Positions 7,832-14,786 of a DNA stretch of 21,892 nt are shown here, piece by piece. The notes beneath the pieces were generated by a model. The model did no database searches. It worked only from the letters and a program-made list of their open reading frames with translations, and was not told where the DNA came from. Source of the DNA: an uncultured Veillonella sp. (GTDB taxonomy: Bacteria > Bacillota > Negativicutes > Veillonellales > Veillonellaceae); assembly GCA_900549805.1 (NCBI GenBank), contig URPV01000018.1, positions 1 through 21,892 of the forward strand. Reading direction: 5' to 3'. Made by a program: the position numbers and the translations under genes. The first letter of the stretch is position 1; the number at the start of each line of letters is the position of its first letter.

Positions 7832-8443
7832 TTATTCATTAGCAATATGGACGATTCCATCTACGATAGATAGTGAGTCCTTACAAAAGAGGGCCAATGC
7901 CTCTACATAGGTCTTATGTTCTACTGGTAACAAGCGGGCCGCCAAGCTTTCTTCTGTATCAGACGCATAGACAGGAACCGTATTCTGCATAATGATAGGA
8001 CCTGAGTCCATACCTAAATCTACAAAGTGAACAGTACAACCTGCCACCTTAACACCTGCTGCTACCGCCTGCCCTTGCGCATGGAGTCCTGGGAAAGAAG
8101 GCAAAAGGGCTGGATGGATGTTAAGAATCCTTCCCTCATAGGCATCAATTAAGGCAGATCCTAACAAGCGCATATAGCCAGCCAGAACAAGAACATCTAA
8201 ATCATAAGGCGCCAAAGCTTGAACCTGAGCCTCTTCAAAGGCCTCCTTAGAAGGGTAGTCAGCCCGTTCTATTATGAGGAGTGGGATGTCCCAAGTTCGA
8301 GCCTTGTCTACGATTCCTGCTTCTTTATGATCCGTTAGGATAAGCTCCAAATCTCCATCAATAGTGCCATCTTGTATAGCCTGATATAGAGCTTCCGCAT
8401 TCGAACCCCGACCAGAAGCAAAAATTCCTATCTTTTTAGTCAT
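7832..8443 (-). CDS. purN: GAR transformylase (10-formyl-THF dependent)
   Basis: 203 residues starting at MTKKIGIFASGRGSNAEAL. It transfers a formyl group to GAR to make FGAR. Family signatures are GRGSN near the N-terminus, LILTDHKEAG, LAGYMRLLG, the catalytic N-I-H in NIHPALLPSFPG, and GCTVHFVDLGMDSGPII, which contains the catalytic Asp. The open frame extends 28 codons further upstream into purM, but that part is not PurN-like. The ATG at 8443 overlaps the purM stop by 8 nt (ATGACTAA) and has an AAGGAG site 9 nt upstream, so this start is preferred and translational coupling with purM is likely. Confidence 0.95.
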   Translation of the reverse strand: MTKKIGIFASGRGSNAEALYQAIQDGTIDGDLELILTDHKEAGIVDKARTWDIPLLIIERADYPSKEAFEEAQVQALAPYDLDVLVLAGYMRLLGSALIDAYEGRILNIHPALLPSFPGLHAQGQAVAAGVKVAGCTVHFVDLGMDSGPIIMQNTVPVYASDTEESLAARLLPVEHKTYVEALALFCKDSLSIVDGIVHIANE

Positions 8444-9500
8444 GGAAGACCTCTCCTTCCAAGATGACTGCTTGGTCCTTACGGGCTTCAACACTACCAA
8501 TTTGATAGTAAACTTCTCCACGCTCATTCAAATCAACCTTCACGGCCTCAAGGTCTTGCGGACTAACAACCATAACCATACCTATCCCCATATTAAAGGT
8601 CCGGTACATTTCAGGCCATGCCACTTGGCCCCATTCTTGAAGCTTAGTAAAAATTGCTGGTCGTGACCAGGCATCAACATTGATAGATGCCGTCATATGA
8701 TCCCCCAAGATACGCGGAATGTTTTCGTAGAAACCGCCGCCTGTAATATGAACCAAGCCCTTCAAAAGTTCCTTCTCAATCAGCGGCATAAGGGCCTTAG
8801 GATAGAGGCGAGTCGGCCTTAAGAGTTCCTCACCTAACGTCTTACCAAGTTCTGGGATAACTTGGTCTAAGGTTAAGCCCTGACGGTCAAAGCAAATTTT
8901 GCGAACGAGAGAATAGCCGTTGGAGTGGAGGCCAGAAGAAGGGAGACCCAAAATGATATCTCCCTCCGCAATCTCTTGCCCTGTAATCAGCTTAGATCGG
9001 TCCACAAGCCCCACAGCAAAGCCTGCTAAGTCATAGTCTCCTACTTCATAGAAACCGGCCATTTCTGCGGTTTCACCGCCTAAAAGAGCACAGCCCGATT
9101 CCTGGCAGGCCTTAGCAACGCCACCTACGATGGTAGCTACTTGCTCTGGGTCCAGCTTACCTACCGCAATATAGTCTAAAAAGAAAAGAGGCTTGGCCCC
9201 TTGGACCAAAATATCGTTAACAGACATAGCCACGCAGTCTTGCCCAATCGTATCATGTTGATTCATCTCAATAGCCAGGCGAAGCTTAGTCCCTACCCCA
9301 TCCGTACCAGATACTAGCATAGGGTGATTCATAGTGTGACCGGCTAAACTATAGAGGCCTCCAAAACCGCCTAAATCTCCGACTACACCAGGTGTATAAG
9401 TAGCCTTTACAGCAGCCTTCATAAGGCTAACCGCCTTGTTACCCGCATCAATATCGACGCCAGCATCTGCGTAGGTAAGACCTTCTTTATTCGAGCACAT
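8436..9500 (-). CDS. purM: AIR synthetase (phosphoribosylformylglycinamidine cyclo-ligase)
   Basis: 354 residues. It closes FGAM to AIR using ATP. Diagnostic segments are TYADAGVDIDAGNKAV at the N-terminus, GDLGGFGGLY, VSGTDGVGTKLRLA and LLGGETAEMAGFY, all typical of the PurM/SelD/ThiL ATP-binding superfamily. The start ATG lies inside the end of purF (14-nt overlap) and has a GAAGGAG ribosome site 6 nt upstream, within the last purF codons. The end overlaps purN. Both overlaps indicate coupled translation within the operon. Confidence 0.97.
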   Translation of the reverse strand: MCSNKEGLTYADAGVDIDAGNKAVSLMKAAVKATYTPGVVGDLGGFGGLYSLAGHTMNHPMLVSGTDGVGTKLRLAIEMNQHDTIGQDCVAMSVNDILVQGAKPLFFLDYIAVGKLDPEQVATIVGGVAKACQESGCALLGGETAEMAGFYEVGDYDLAGFAVGLVDRSKLITGQEIAEGDIILGLPSSGLHSNGYSLVRKICFDRQGLTLDQVIPELGKTLGEELLRPTRLYPKALMPLIEKELLKGLVHITGGGFYENIPRILGDHMTASINVDAWSRPAIFTKLQEWGQVAWPEMYRTFNMGIGMVMVVSPQDLEAVKVDLNERGEVYYQIGSVEARKDQAVILEGEVFHD

Positions 9501-10905
9501 ATTTTACTCCTTCTTCCTCTTCTGGAGGAACAGCTACGGTATAAGCCCCATCAAAGCAGGCAAAACACATATGCTTGCCATCAATATTAGCTATCGCTCG
9601 ATCTAGCCCCTCTTGTGTTAAGTAGTGAAGCTTATCCGCCTTGATATAGGCACGGATTTCCTCAATAGACTTGGTAGCAGCAATCAATTCCTTCCGAACT
9701 GATGTATCGATACCATAGTGACAAGGGTAGAGGATGGCTGGAGACGATACGCACATATACACTTCCTTAGCCCCTGCTTCCTTGAGCATCTTTACGATGA
9801 GCCCGGAAGTAGTTCCCCGCACGATAGAATCATCGATGAGAACAATCCGCTTGCCCTTAACCACTTCTTCCACAGGATTAAGCTTCATCCGTACCGCCAG
9901 TTCCCGCTCTTCTTGGTTAGGCTTGATAAAAGTCCGCCCAGAGTAACGGTTCTTAATCAAGCCTTCCGCAAAAGGAATGCCCGATTCTCTAGCATAGCCC
10001 AAAGCAGCTGTTGTACCAGAGTCAGGAATGGCCATGACAAGATCCGCATCATATTGAGTTTCTCGAGCCAATTCACGGCCCATAGCCAAACGGCTTTCAT
10101 AGACTGACTGGCCATCAATAGTAGAATCAGAGCGAGCAAAGTAGATATATTCAAAGACACAGACTTTATGATCAATAGCATCTGCCGGTGCATACATACG
10201 GGACCGCACCCCAGAGTCATCGATAATGACCATCTCTCCTGCTTCTATATCCCGAATAAATTTCGCCTTAATAGCATCGAGAGCACAGGTTTCCGACGCC
10301 AAGACATAACCAGCATTCGTCTTACCTAAACAAAGGGGGCGATAGCCGTGGGGGTCCCTAAGGCCGATGAGGCAATCATTGGTGTTAATGACTAGGGAAA
10401 AGGCCCCTTGGATTCGATTGCAAGCTTCCACAATCCGTTCTTCCATGGTCGCCGCATGAGAGCGGGCGATAAGGTTAACGATTACCTCCGAATCCATACT
10501 TGTTTGGAAGATGGATCCCTGTTCTTCTAGATCTCTACGAATTTCCAAAGCATTTGTTAAATTACCATTATGGGCAACCGCTATATGCTCATCCTTAAAT
10601 TGGATAACCAAAGGTTGGATGTTACGTGGGTTATTAGAACCAGTTGTGGAATAGCGCACATGGCCTACCCCCATATGGCCAGGGAGCCGAGGCAAAGACC
10701 GAATAGCTTCCGTCAGAAGGCCCATATTCTTAGTCAGTTCAATTTGCGTCCCATCCGTAACAGCTAAACCAGCAGACTCCTGCCCCCTGTGCTGTAGGGC
10801 AAAAAGCCCCCAGTAGACATAGCGAGCTATGTCCAAGGTCCGGTCATAAATGCCAAATACCCCACATTCTTCATGCCACTTGTCGAATACTTGATCGTAA
10901 TACAT
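9487..10905 (-). CDS. purF: Amidophosphoribosyltransferase (Fe-S type)
   Basis: 472 residues. It is the committed step from PRPP and glutamine to 5-phosphoribosylamine. The N-terminus has a 13-residue propeptide before Cys14 (EE|CGVFGI), the glutaminase nucleophile exposed after self-cleavage. The PRPP-binding motif VLIDDSIVRGTTSG is at about 355-368. Cys249, Cys395, Cys447 and Cys450 (CFAC) match the four ligands of the [4Fe-4S] cluster in Bacillus-type PurF, whose loss in oxygen marks the enzyme for degradation (established knowledge). The gap after purC is 8 nt, and the ribosome site TAGGAG overlaps the purC stop. Allosteric inhibition by purine nucleotides is known for the family. Confidence 0.97.
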   Translation of the reverse strand: MYYDQVFDKWHEECGVFGIYDRTLDIARYVYWGLFALQHRGQESAGLAVTDGTQIELTKNMGLLTEAIRSLPRLPGHMGVGHVRYSTTGSNNPRNIQPLVIQFKDEHIAVAHNGNLTNALEIRRDLEEQGSIFQTSMDSEVIVNLIARSHAATMEERIVEACNRIQGAFSLVINTNDCLIGLRDPHGYRPLCLGKTNAGYVLASETCALDAIKAKFIRDIEAGEMVIIDDSGVRSRMYAPADAIDHKVCVFEYIYFARSDSTIDGQSVYESRLAMGRELARETQYDADLVMAIPDSGTTAALGYARESGIPFAEGLIKNRYSGRTFIKPNQEERELAVRMKLNPVEEVVKGKRIVLIDDSIVRGTTSGLIVKMLKEAGAKEVYMCVSSPAILYPCHYGIDTSVRKELIAATKSIEEIRAYIKADKLHYLTQEGLDRAIANIDGKHMCFACFDGAYTVAVPPEEEEGVKYVLE

Positions 10906-10913
10906 AGCTACTC

Positions 10914-11621
10914 CTAGTCTCGTTGCCCCGTCAAGCGGAAAAGCATTTCATGATAGGCTTCTTCCACATTCCCCAAGTCACGGCGGAAGCGGTCCTTATC
11001 GAGCTTTTCATTGGTATCCGCATCCCAGAAACGACAGGTATCAGGGGAGATTTCATCGCCCAAGAGTATGTGCCCCTTATGGGTGCCAAATTCTAACTTA
11101 AAGTCCACAAGTTTCACCTTCTTGGTAGCCAAGAAATCTTTAAGGATATCATTAACCTTCATGGTAATATCCTTGATAGCCGTTAACTGGTCTTGTGTAG
11201 CCCATCCCAAGGCTGTAATTTGGGATTCATTGGCAAATGGATCGCCTAAGTCATCATTCTTATAGCAAAATTCCAATATAGGATGTTGCAAAGGAGTGCC
11301 TTCTTCAAGGCCAAAGCGCTTTGCCATAGAGCCCGCTGCGATATTGCGTACGATGACTTCTAGGGGCACAATATCCAAGGCCTTAACAATTTGGTCTCGG
11401 TCGTCAATCCGTTCCACAAAGTGGGTTGGAATGCCAGCCTCATTAAGCATGGTAAAGAAGAAACTAGTGATTTTATTATTCAAGACCCCCTTATCTTGAA
11501 TAGTCCCCTTCTTTTCCCCATTGAAAGCGGTCGCATCATCCTTGTAATGAATGCGATAGAGGTCTGGGTTTTCCATCTTAAAAACTTGTTTAGCTTTGCC
11601 TTCGTACAACATTTGATCCAT
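10914..11621 (-). CDS. purC: SAICAR synthetase
   Basis: 235 residues, the standard short bacterial form. It joins CAIR and aspartate with ATP to form SAICAR. Signatures are LYEGKAKQVF at the N-terminus, DDATAFNGEKK, PLEVIVRNIAAGS and GDEISPDTCRFWD. The start has a GGAGGA ribosome site immediately after the purE stop, with 13 nt between genes. The following enzyme, adenylosuccinate lyase (PurB), is not in the operon and must be encoded elsewhere. Confidence 0.97.
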   Translation of the reverse strand: MDQMLYEGKAKQVFKMENPDLYRIHYKDDATAFNGEKKGTIQDKGVLNNKITSFFFTMLNEAGIPTHFVERIDDRDQIVKALDIVPLEVIVRNIAAGSMAKRFGLEEGTPLQHPILEFCYKNDDLGDPFANESQITALGWATQDQLTAIKDITMKVNDILKDFLATKKVKLVDFKLEFGTHKGHILLGDEISPDTCRFWDADTNEKLDKDRFRRDLGNVEEAYHEMLFRLTGQRD

Positions 11622-11634
11622 CTTAACTTCCTCC

Positions 11635-12126
11635 TTATGCTTGTAATTGTTCTTGTAACTGAGCGTTATCCGCTTCTACCTTAGCCGCTTGATCAGCTCG
11701 GAAGGCCTGGTAGCGTCCATACAAGGCAGGGTCTACTAACCCTGCCATCTGTACGGCCAAGAGGGCTGCATTCTTAGCCCCATCCAAGGCCATGGTAGCC
11801 ACAGGCATCCCCGATGGCATTTGTACTATGGCCAAAAGGGCATCCATACCATTGAGGCCAGTTGCATTGAGGGGAACTCCGATAACAGGACGACTGGTAT
11901 AGGAAGCCACCACACCTGGCAGATGGGCTGCTGCACCAGCACCTGCGATAAAAGCTATCGCCCCCTCTGCGGTTAAGCGCTCCACATAGGCCTTAACCAC
12001 TCCCGGTGTCCGATGGGCCGAGGCGATAACCATCTCATAAGGGATAGAGAAATCATCTAACACTTGGGCCGCCTTCGTCATCGTTTCCAAATCAGATTTA
12101 CTTCCCATGATAATGCCAACTTTCAT
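11635..12126 (-). CDS. purE: 5-(carboxyamino)imidazole ribonucleotide mutase / AIR carboxylase
   Basis: 163 residues. Signatures are VGIIMGSKSDLETM, ASAHRTPG, AGAAAHLPGVVAS and GVPLNA, all of the PurE fold. It makes CAIR, either by rearranging N5-CAIR made by PurK (class I) or directly from AIR and CO2 (class II). The SAHRTP signature fits the common bacterial class I, but no purK is visible in the window. It is the first structural gene of the operon and follows a leader and terminator hairpin. The AGGAGG ribosome site lies 6 nt before the ATG and only 4 nt past the attenuator U-run. Confidence 0.95.
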   Translation of the reverse strand: MKVGIIMGSKSDLETMTKAAQVLDDFSIPYEMVIASAHRTPGVVKAYVERLTAEGAIAFIAGAGAAAHLPGVVASYTSRPVIGVPLNATGLNGMDALLAIVQMPSGMPVATMALDGAKNAALLAVQMAGLVDPALYGRYQAFRADQAAKVEADNAQLQEQLQA

Positions 12127-12141
12127 GAGCTACCTCCTAAC

Positions 12142-12168
12142 AAAAAAAGCCCAGCACAAGGCTAGGCT
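12142..12168 (-). terminator. Attenuator: intrinsic terminator in the purE leader
   Basis: In the minus-strand RNA an 8-bp stem (12168-12161 with 12155-12148, one G-U pair) closes a 5-nt loop, followed by seven U. It sits upstream of purE but downstream of the operon promoter, so it must be read through for the operon to be expressed. Its 5' arm starts at the base after the stop codon of the leader reading frame. Confidence 0.85.
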
Positions 12169-12240
12169 CTAAACAGGCGCAAGGATAGATTCAGTACAAT
12201 CATGTAGGTGGGCTACAAAAAGCATGCGTCTACTCCTCGC
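12148..12240 (-). promoter_or_regulatory. Structured regulatory leader (attenuation or uncharacterised riboswitch) of the purine operon
   Basis: The 5' part folds by eye into a long-range helix. GCG-AGGA-UAGA (12240-12229, one bulged G) pairs with UCUA-UCCU-(UG)-CGC (12189-12177), 11 bp in all. Inside is a small hairpin UGUAG-CCCAC-CUACA (12217-12203). AGCCCA (12215-12210) can instead pair with UGGGCU in the attenuator 3' arm (12153-12148). The helix hides the ribosome site of the leader peptide. I compared it from memory with purine, ZTP, THF, glycine and PRPP riboswitch consensus elements and saw no convincing match. Confidence 0.55.
12169..12225 (-). CDS. Putative leader peptide of the purine operon (18 aa)
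   Basis: A frame of 18 codons plus TAG encodes MLFVAHLHDCTESILAPV. It has a good ribosome site (AGGAG, 12237-12233) 7 nt before its ATG and lies wholly inside the purE leader. Its stop codon directly abuts the attenuator stem. The peptide has no run of one amino acid as in classic amino-acid attenuators. Known leaders in other operons work by ribosome position, and that role here is inference. It could also be a chance frame inside a structured RNA. Confidence 0.45.
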   Translation of the reverse strand: MLFVAHLHDCTESILAPV

Positions 12241-12267
12241 AAATACTAAGAATTAAGGGATACATCA

Positions 12268-12297
12268 ATTGTAGCAAGGAGGTATTTATCAGGTCAA
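12268..12297 (-). promoter_or_regulatory. Promoter of the purE operon
   Basis: TTGACC (12297-12292) and TACAAT (12273-12268) on the minus strand are separated by 18 bp. The start is predicted near 12261, about 135 nt before purE, which places the leader peptide and attenuator inside the transcript. Confidence 0.7.
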
Positions 12298-12434
12298 GTA
12301 ATTTTCGAATAATAAATATATTATTTATTCTAATATATTGTATGTATCGAACATTTTTAAATTTATATAGCATTTATTAGTTTTTATTTGATATATCCCG
12401 AACTTTGTTAAAGAAATACAGGAATAAGTAGATA
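12298..12434. other. Very AT-rich spacer upstream of the purine operon promoter
   Basis: No gene is seen. Long A/T runs and small dyads such as AATAAATAT/ATATTATTT around 12310-12330 could serve as an UP-element-like or curved region for the purE promoter. No specific operator was recognised. Confidence 0.4.
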
Positions 12435-12435
12435 T

Positions 12436-12476
12436 AAAAAAACTGCACGCAAACAATATCTGTTATGCGCGCAGTT
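12436..12476 (-). terminator. Terminator of the YbjN-like gene
   Basis: In minus-strand RNA AACUGCGCGC (12476-12467) pairs with GCGUGCAGUU (12450-12441). An inner AACA/UGUU pairing lies in the loop, and the stem is followed by a run of seven U. It lies about 40 nt past the stop codon at 12518. Confidence 0.85.
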
Positions 12477-12517
12477 CCCATGCTATTGTTTTTCCTATAA
12501 AAATTCGAAGGACGTCC

Positions 12518-12982
12518 TTAGTGTTGGTGGTCTGGCACTTGGAAGCGCCCTTCTAATTGATAGGCATTTTTCAAGTCGCCCGATATTTCAGGAATTCGTT
12601 CCACCATCTGGTTCATAAGAGCATACAAAAGAGGGGCTTCAAACTGTCCATCTGCTGCGATATAAACACAATCCATGTAAACAGTTTGATCCTCTTCATC
12701 GATATAATACTTCATACCCTTATAGTATGCGTTCTCATGATTGATAAAGTCGTTAATATCCGCCTTGTTATCGGAAGTTACAACTTGTGGCCCCACGACT
12801 AGGCGCAAGACGGTATAGACGCTGTTATCAGTTATGACGAAGAAAGGCATATCCCCTAGTGGCGATTGCACATACGACCGGTAGATAACAGACCCTTCTT
12901 CATCTTCAAAGTCCTTCCGTTCAAAGGCTGTAATAGTTTCATCAGCTAAAAATTTATCTAGCATTTCTGCTTTTTTATTCAT
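12518..12982 (-). CDS. Small YbjN-like protein of unknown function
   Basis: 154 residues, soluble, acidic, with no signal peptide or membrane segment. The pattern of strands followed by a D-I-N-D-F-I-N segment, then K-Y-Y-I-D-E-E-D, a strand of hydrophobics and an amphipathic helix (LLYALMNQMVERIPE) resembles the YbjN / type III-secretion-chaperone-like fold. This is a weak resemblance read by eye. The ribosome site AGGGAG lies 7 nt before the ATG. A TATACT box is at 13019-13014 but lacks a clear -35. The gene has its own terminator and sits between xpt and the purine operon. No link to purine metabolism can be shown. Confidence 0.5.
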   Translation of the reverse strand: MNKKAEMLDKFLADETITAFERKDFEDEEGSVIYRSYVQSPLGDMPFFVITDNSVYTVLRLVVGPQVVTSDNKADINDFINHENAYYKGMKYYIDEEDQTVYMDCVYIAADGQFEAPLLYALMNQMVERIPEISGDLKNAYQLEGRFQVPDHQH

Positions 12983-13032
12983 TGACCTACTCCCTGTGTC
13001 TACATAGGACTAAAGTATACGGACCTCAAGCT

Positions 13033-13080
13033 AGAAGAAAACAGATGTAGCAACACCTAAGAGGGGCTGCCACACCTGTT
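13033..13080 (-). terminator. Terminator after xpt
   Basis: A 13-bp stem with G-U pairs (13080-13068 with 13052-13040), a 15-nt loop and a UUUUCUUCU tail in the minus-strand RNA. It starts 13 nt past the xpt stop codon. Confidence 0.8.
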
Positions 13081-13092
13081 TCGATTAGCCTA

Positions 13093-13668
13093 TTAGTCTT
13101 CCAAGAATACGCATTTGTCATCTTTAAACTCTTTAATGCGCACCAAAGATTCTACGCGGTAGCCTGCGTCTTCCAAGCGTTTACGGCCTGGTTGGAAGGA
13201 TTTTTCGATGGCAATAGCCATGCCTACCACGGTGTCACCGGCCGCTTCTACGAGCTTAGCAAGCCCCATAGCGGCTTCACCAGATGCGAGGAAGTCATCA
13301 ATGATGAGAACCTTATCACCAGCAGGCAAGAATTTCTTGGAAATGGTGATGTCATAGTTTTCTTCTTTAGTATAGGAATATACCTTAGCGTGGTATACAT
13401 CATCGACCATCAAAATAGACTTTTTTTTGCGAGCGAAGACGAGTGGCACCTTGAGTTCAATGGCTGCCATCAAGGCTAAGGCGATACCAGATGCTTCAAT
13501 AGTAACAATGCGAGTGATGCCTGCGTCTTGGTAACGACGGGCAATTTCTTTGCCAATTTCTTGGAAGAGAACCGGATCGATTTGATGATTTAAGAAGCCA
13601 TCAACTTTCAAGACGCGATTATCCAATACGCGGCCTTCTTCGTTAATGCGTTGTTGAAGTAATTTCAT
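13093..13668 (-). CDS. xpt: Xanthine phosphoribosyltransferase
   Basis: 191 residues, close to the Bacillus Xpt length. It converts xanthine and PRPP to XMP for salvage. The N-terminus MKLLQQRINEEG and the body VDGFLNHQIDP are typical. The PRPP-binding motif LIIDDFLASGEA is at about residues 121-132. The ribosome site TAGGAG lies 6 nt before the ATG. It follows the LysR-type gene by 57 nt with no obvious promoter between them, so the two are probably co-transcribed. Bacillus xpt is preceded by a guanine riboswitch. No such element is visible here, suggesting that the upstream LysR-type regulator has taken over control. Confidence 0.93.
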   Translation of the reverse strand: MKLLQQRINEEGRVLDNRVLKVDGFLNHQIDPVLFQEIGKEIARRYQDAGITRIVTIEASGIALALMAAIELKVPLVFARKKKSILMVDDVYHAKVYSYTKEENYDITISKKFLPAGDKVLIIDDFLASGEAAMGLAKLVEAAGDTVVGMAIAIEKSFQPGRKRLEDAGYRVESLVRIKEFKDDKCVFLED

Positions 13669-13725
13669 GAAAGTCTCCTAGCGTTTACTACAGGCTCTAT
13701 GCCTACTGTTAAGACGTAATTAATT

Positions 13726-14646
13726 TTACTGTAGTTCAGGGTTGGGGTCAATGGAATTCACCTTTTCTTTCCCCAACAGCAGGTCTATGAATTGCCGCAT
13801 CCCTTCTGTTTCCGCCACCATCTTGGATTGCACCAAGACGATATGGCGTTCTGGAACACTGATATCCGTATCAATTTTAACCACGGTCCCCTCTTGCAAT
13901 TTAGAAGCTGCCACCATATGTGGTACCAAGGCAACACCCATATCCAATTCTACCAAGTCAACTAAAAGGTCGAAGTTATCCAACTCAAAGCGGGGTTTAC
14001 GACAGGCCCCATGAGTTACTTGGTCAAAAAACTTGCGCGAGGTAGTCCCGCGGCGAAGGGCGAGTATAGGCTCATTCAAAAGACGACCTTGATCAAAGGT
14101 TTCTAGGCCCTTATAGGAAAGCCCGCCTAAAAAAACATCTTGTAAGCTAGACAAAGGCGTCACCGTCAAGAGAGGATTATCGCGCAAGCCGTCAAATTCT
14201 GTGACGATAGCAAGCTGTGCCTCCTTATTGAGTATCATATCCACGCAATCAGAAGAGGGGCGGTTGGTAATATGAAGTGCAATATCGTTATCCGCTTCCT
14301 TCCAACGGCGGAAATACGGTAATAAGTAATGACGGCAAAGGGTGTCAGTAGTCGCCAAAAAGAGGGATTCAAAGACTTGCTTAGCCCGCTCTTGCAACTG
14401 TTCTACCCCATTATCCAAGATGGTCAAAGCCTTAGCTACCGTATCAAAGAGTTCCTTCCCTTCTGGTGTAAAGGTAACGGACTTAGTGGTCCGATTGAAG
14501 CGGGGGATACCTAGTTCCGACTCCAATTGTTTAATTCCTTGCGATATAGCGGACTGAGAAACCCCTAGTTCACGCGCTGCTTTAGAGAAGGATAGGTATA
14601 AGCCAACCCCATAAAAGGTCCTGTATAAGTCTGCAGAAATAGCCAT
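13726..14646 (-). CDS. LysR-type transcriptional regulator linked to purL and xpt
   Basis: 306 residues, normal for the family. A winged helix-turn-helix lies at about residues 18-60 (FSKAARELGVSQSAISQGIKQLE, then RTTKSVTFTPEG). A two-lobed effector-binding domain lies beyond residue 90. The ribosome site AGGAGG lies 5 nt before the ATG. It is divergent from purL and upstream of xpt in the same direction. LysR regulators often control divergent neighbours and bind dyads in the shared intergenic region. A 27-bp palindrome is present at 14704-14730. A role in sensing a purine or PRPP-related signal is inference. The effector cannot be read from the sequence. Confidence 0.93.
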   Translation of the reverse strand: MAISADLYRTFYGVGLYLSFSKAARELGVSQSAISQGIKQLESELGIPRFNRTTKSVTFTPEGKELFDTVAKALTILDNGVEQLQERAKQVFESLFLATTDTLCRHYLLPYFRRWKEADNDIALHITNRPSSDCVDMILNKEAQLAIVTEFDGLRDNPLLTVTPLSSLQDVFLGGLSYKGLETFDQGRLLNEPILALRRGTTSRKFFDQVTHGACRKPRFELDNFDLLVDLVELDMGVALVPHMVAASKLQEGTVVKIDTDISVPERHIVLVQSKMVAETEGMRQFIDLLLGKEKVNSIDPNPELQ

Positions 14647-14697
14647 AGGCCCTCCTTATTAATTAGTTTACCTTATTTGTATATAAATAATTTATTA

Positions 14698-14726
14698 TTT
14701 ACCATTAACTATAAAGGGTATATAGT
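14698..14726 (+). promoter_or_regulatory. Promoter of purL
   Basis: TTTACC (14698-14703), 17 bp, then TATAGT (14721-14726). The start is near 14733. The -10 box lies in the right arm of the palindrome, so an occupied palindrome would compete with RNA polymerase. Confidence 0.65.
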
Positions 14727-14730
14727 TAAT
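14704..14730. promoter_or_regulatory. 27-bp palindrome, candidate LysR-type operator shared by purL and lysR
   Basis: Perfect 10-bp arms ATTAACTATA (14704-14713) and TATAGTTAAT (14721-14730) flank a 7-bp centre. The length and dyad symmetry fit LysR-type binding sites (T-N11-A class), and it contains both divergent -10 boxes. Binding by the adjacent regulator is inferred. Confidence 0.6.
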
Positions 14731-14737
14731 GTGTCAA
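14708..14737 (-). promoter_or_regulatory. Promoter of the lysR-xpt transcript
   Basis: A perfect TTGACA (14737-14732 on the minus strand), 18 bp, then TATAGT (14713-14708) in the left arm of the palindrome. It overlaps the purL promoter face to face, so the two polymerases cannot bind together. The leader would be about 55 nt. Confidence 0.65.
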
Positions 14738-14774
14738 TCAATATATGCTCTTTGTGCCAATTTATCTGACTAAG

Positions 14775-14780
14775 AGGAGG
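14775..14780 (+). promoter_or_regulatory. purL ribosome binding site that decides the start
   Basis: AGGAGG lies 6 nt before ATG 14787. An upstream in-frame ATG at 14745 has no ribosome site, and its extra 14 residues contain this AGGAGG, so the downstream start is correct. Confidence 0.85.
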
Positions 14781-14786
14781 CTTTTC

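Noticed and set aside
8444..8527. Upstream in-frame start extending PurN by 28 residues into purM
   Set aside because: The extra residues are purM read in another frame. The family N-terminus begins at the ATG at 8443.
13669..13725. Possible guanine/xanthine riboswitch before xpt
   Set aside because: Only 57 nt separate lysR and xpt, with just a small AGGC/GCCT hairpin. The conserved purine-riboswitch core is absent.
14745..14786. Upstream in-frame start extending PurL by 14 residues
   Set aside because: There is no ribosome site before that ATG, and the extension contains the AGGAGG of the real start at 14787.
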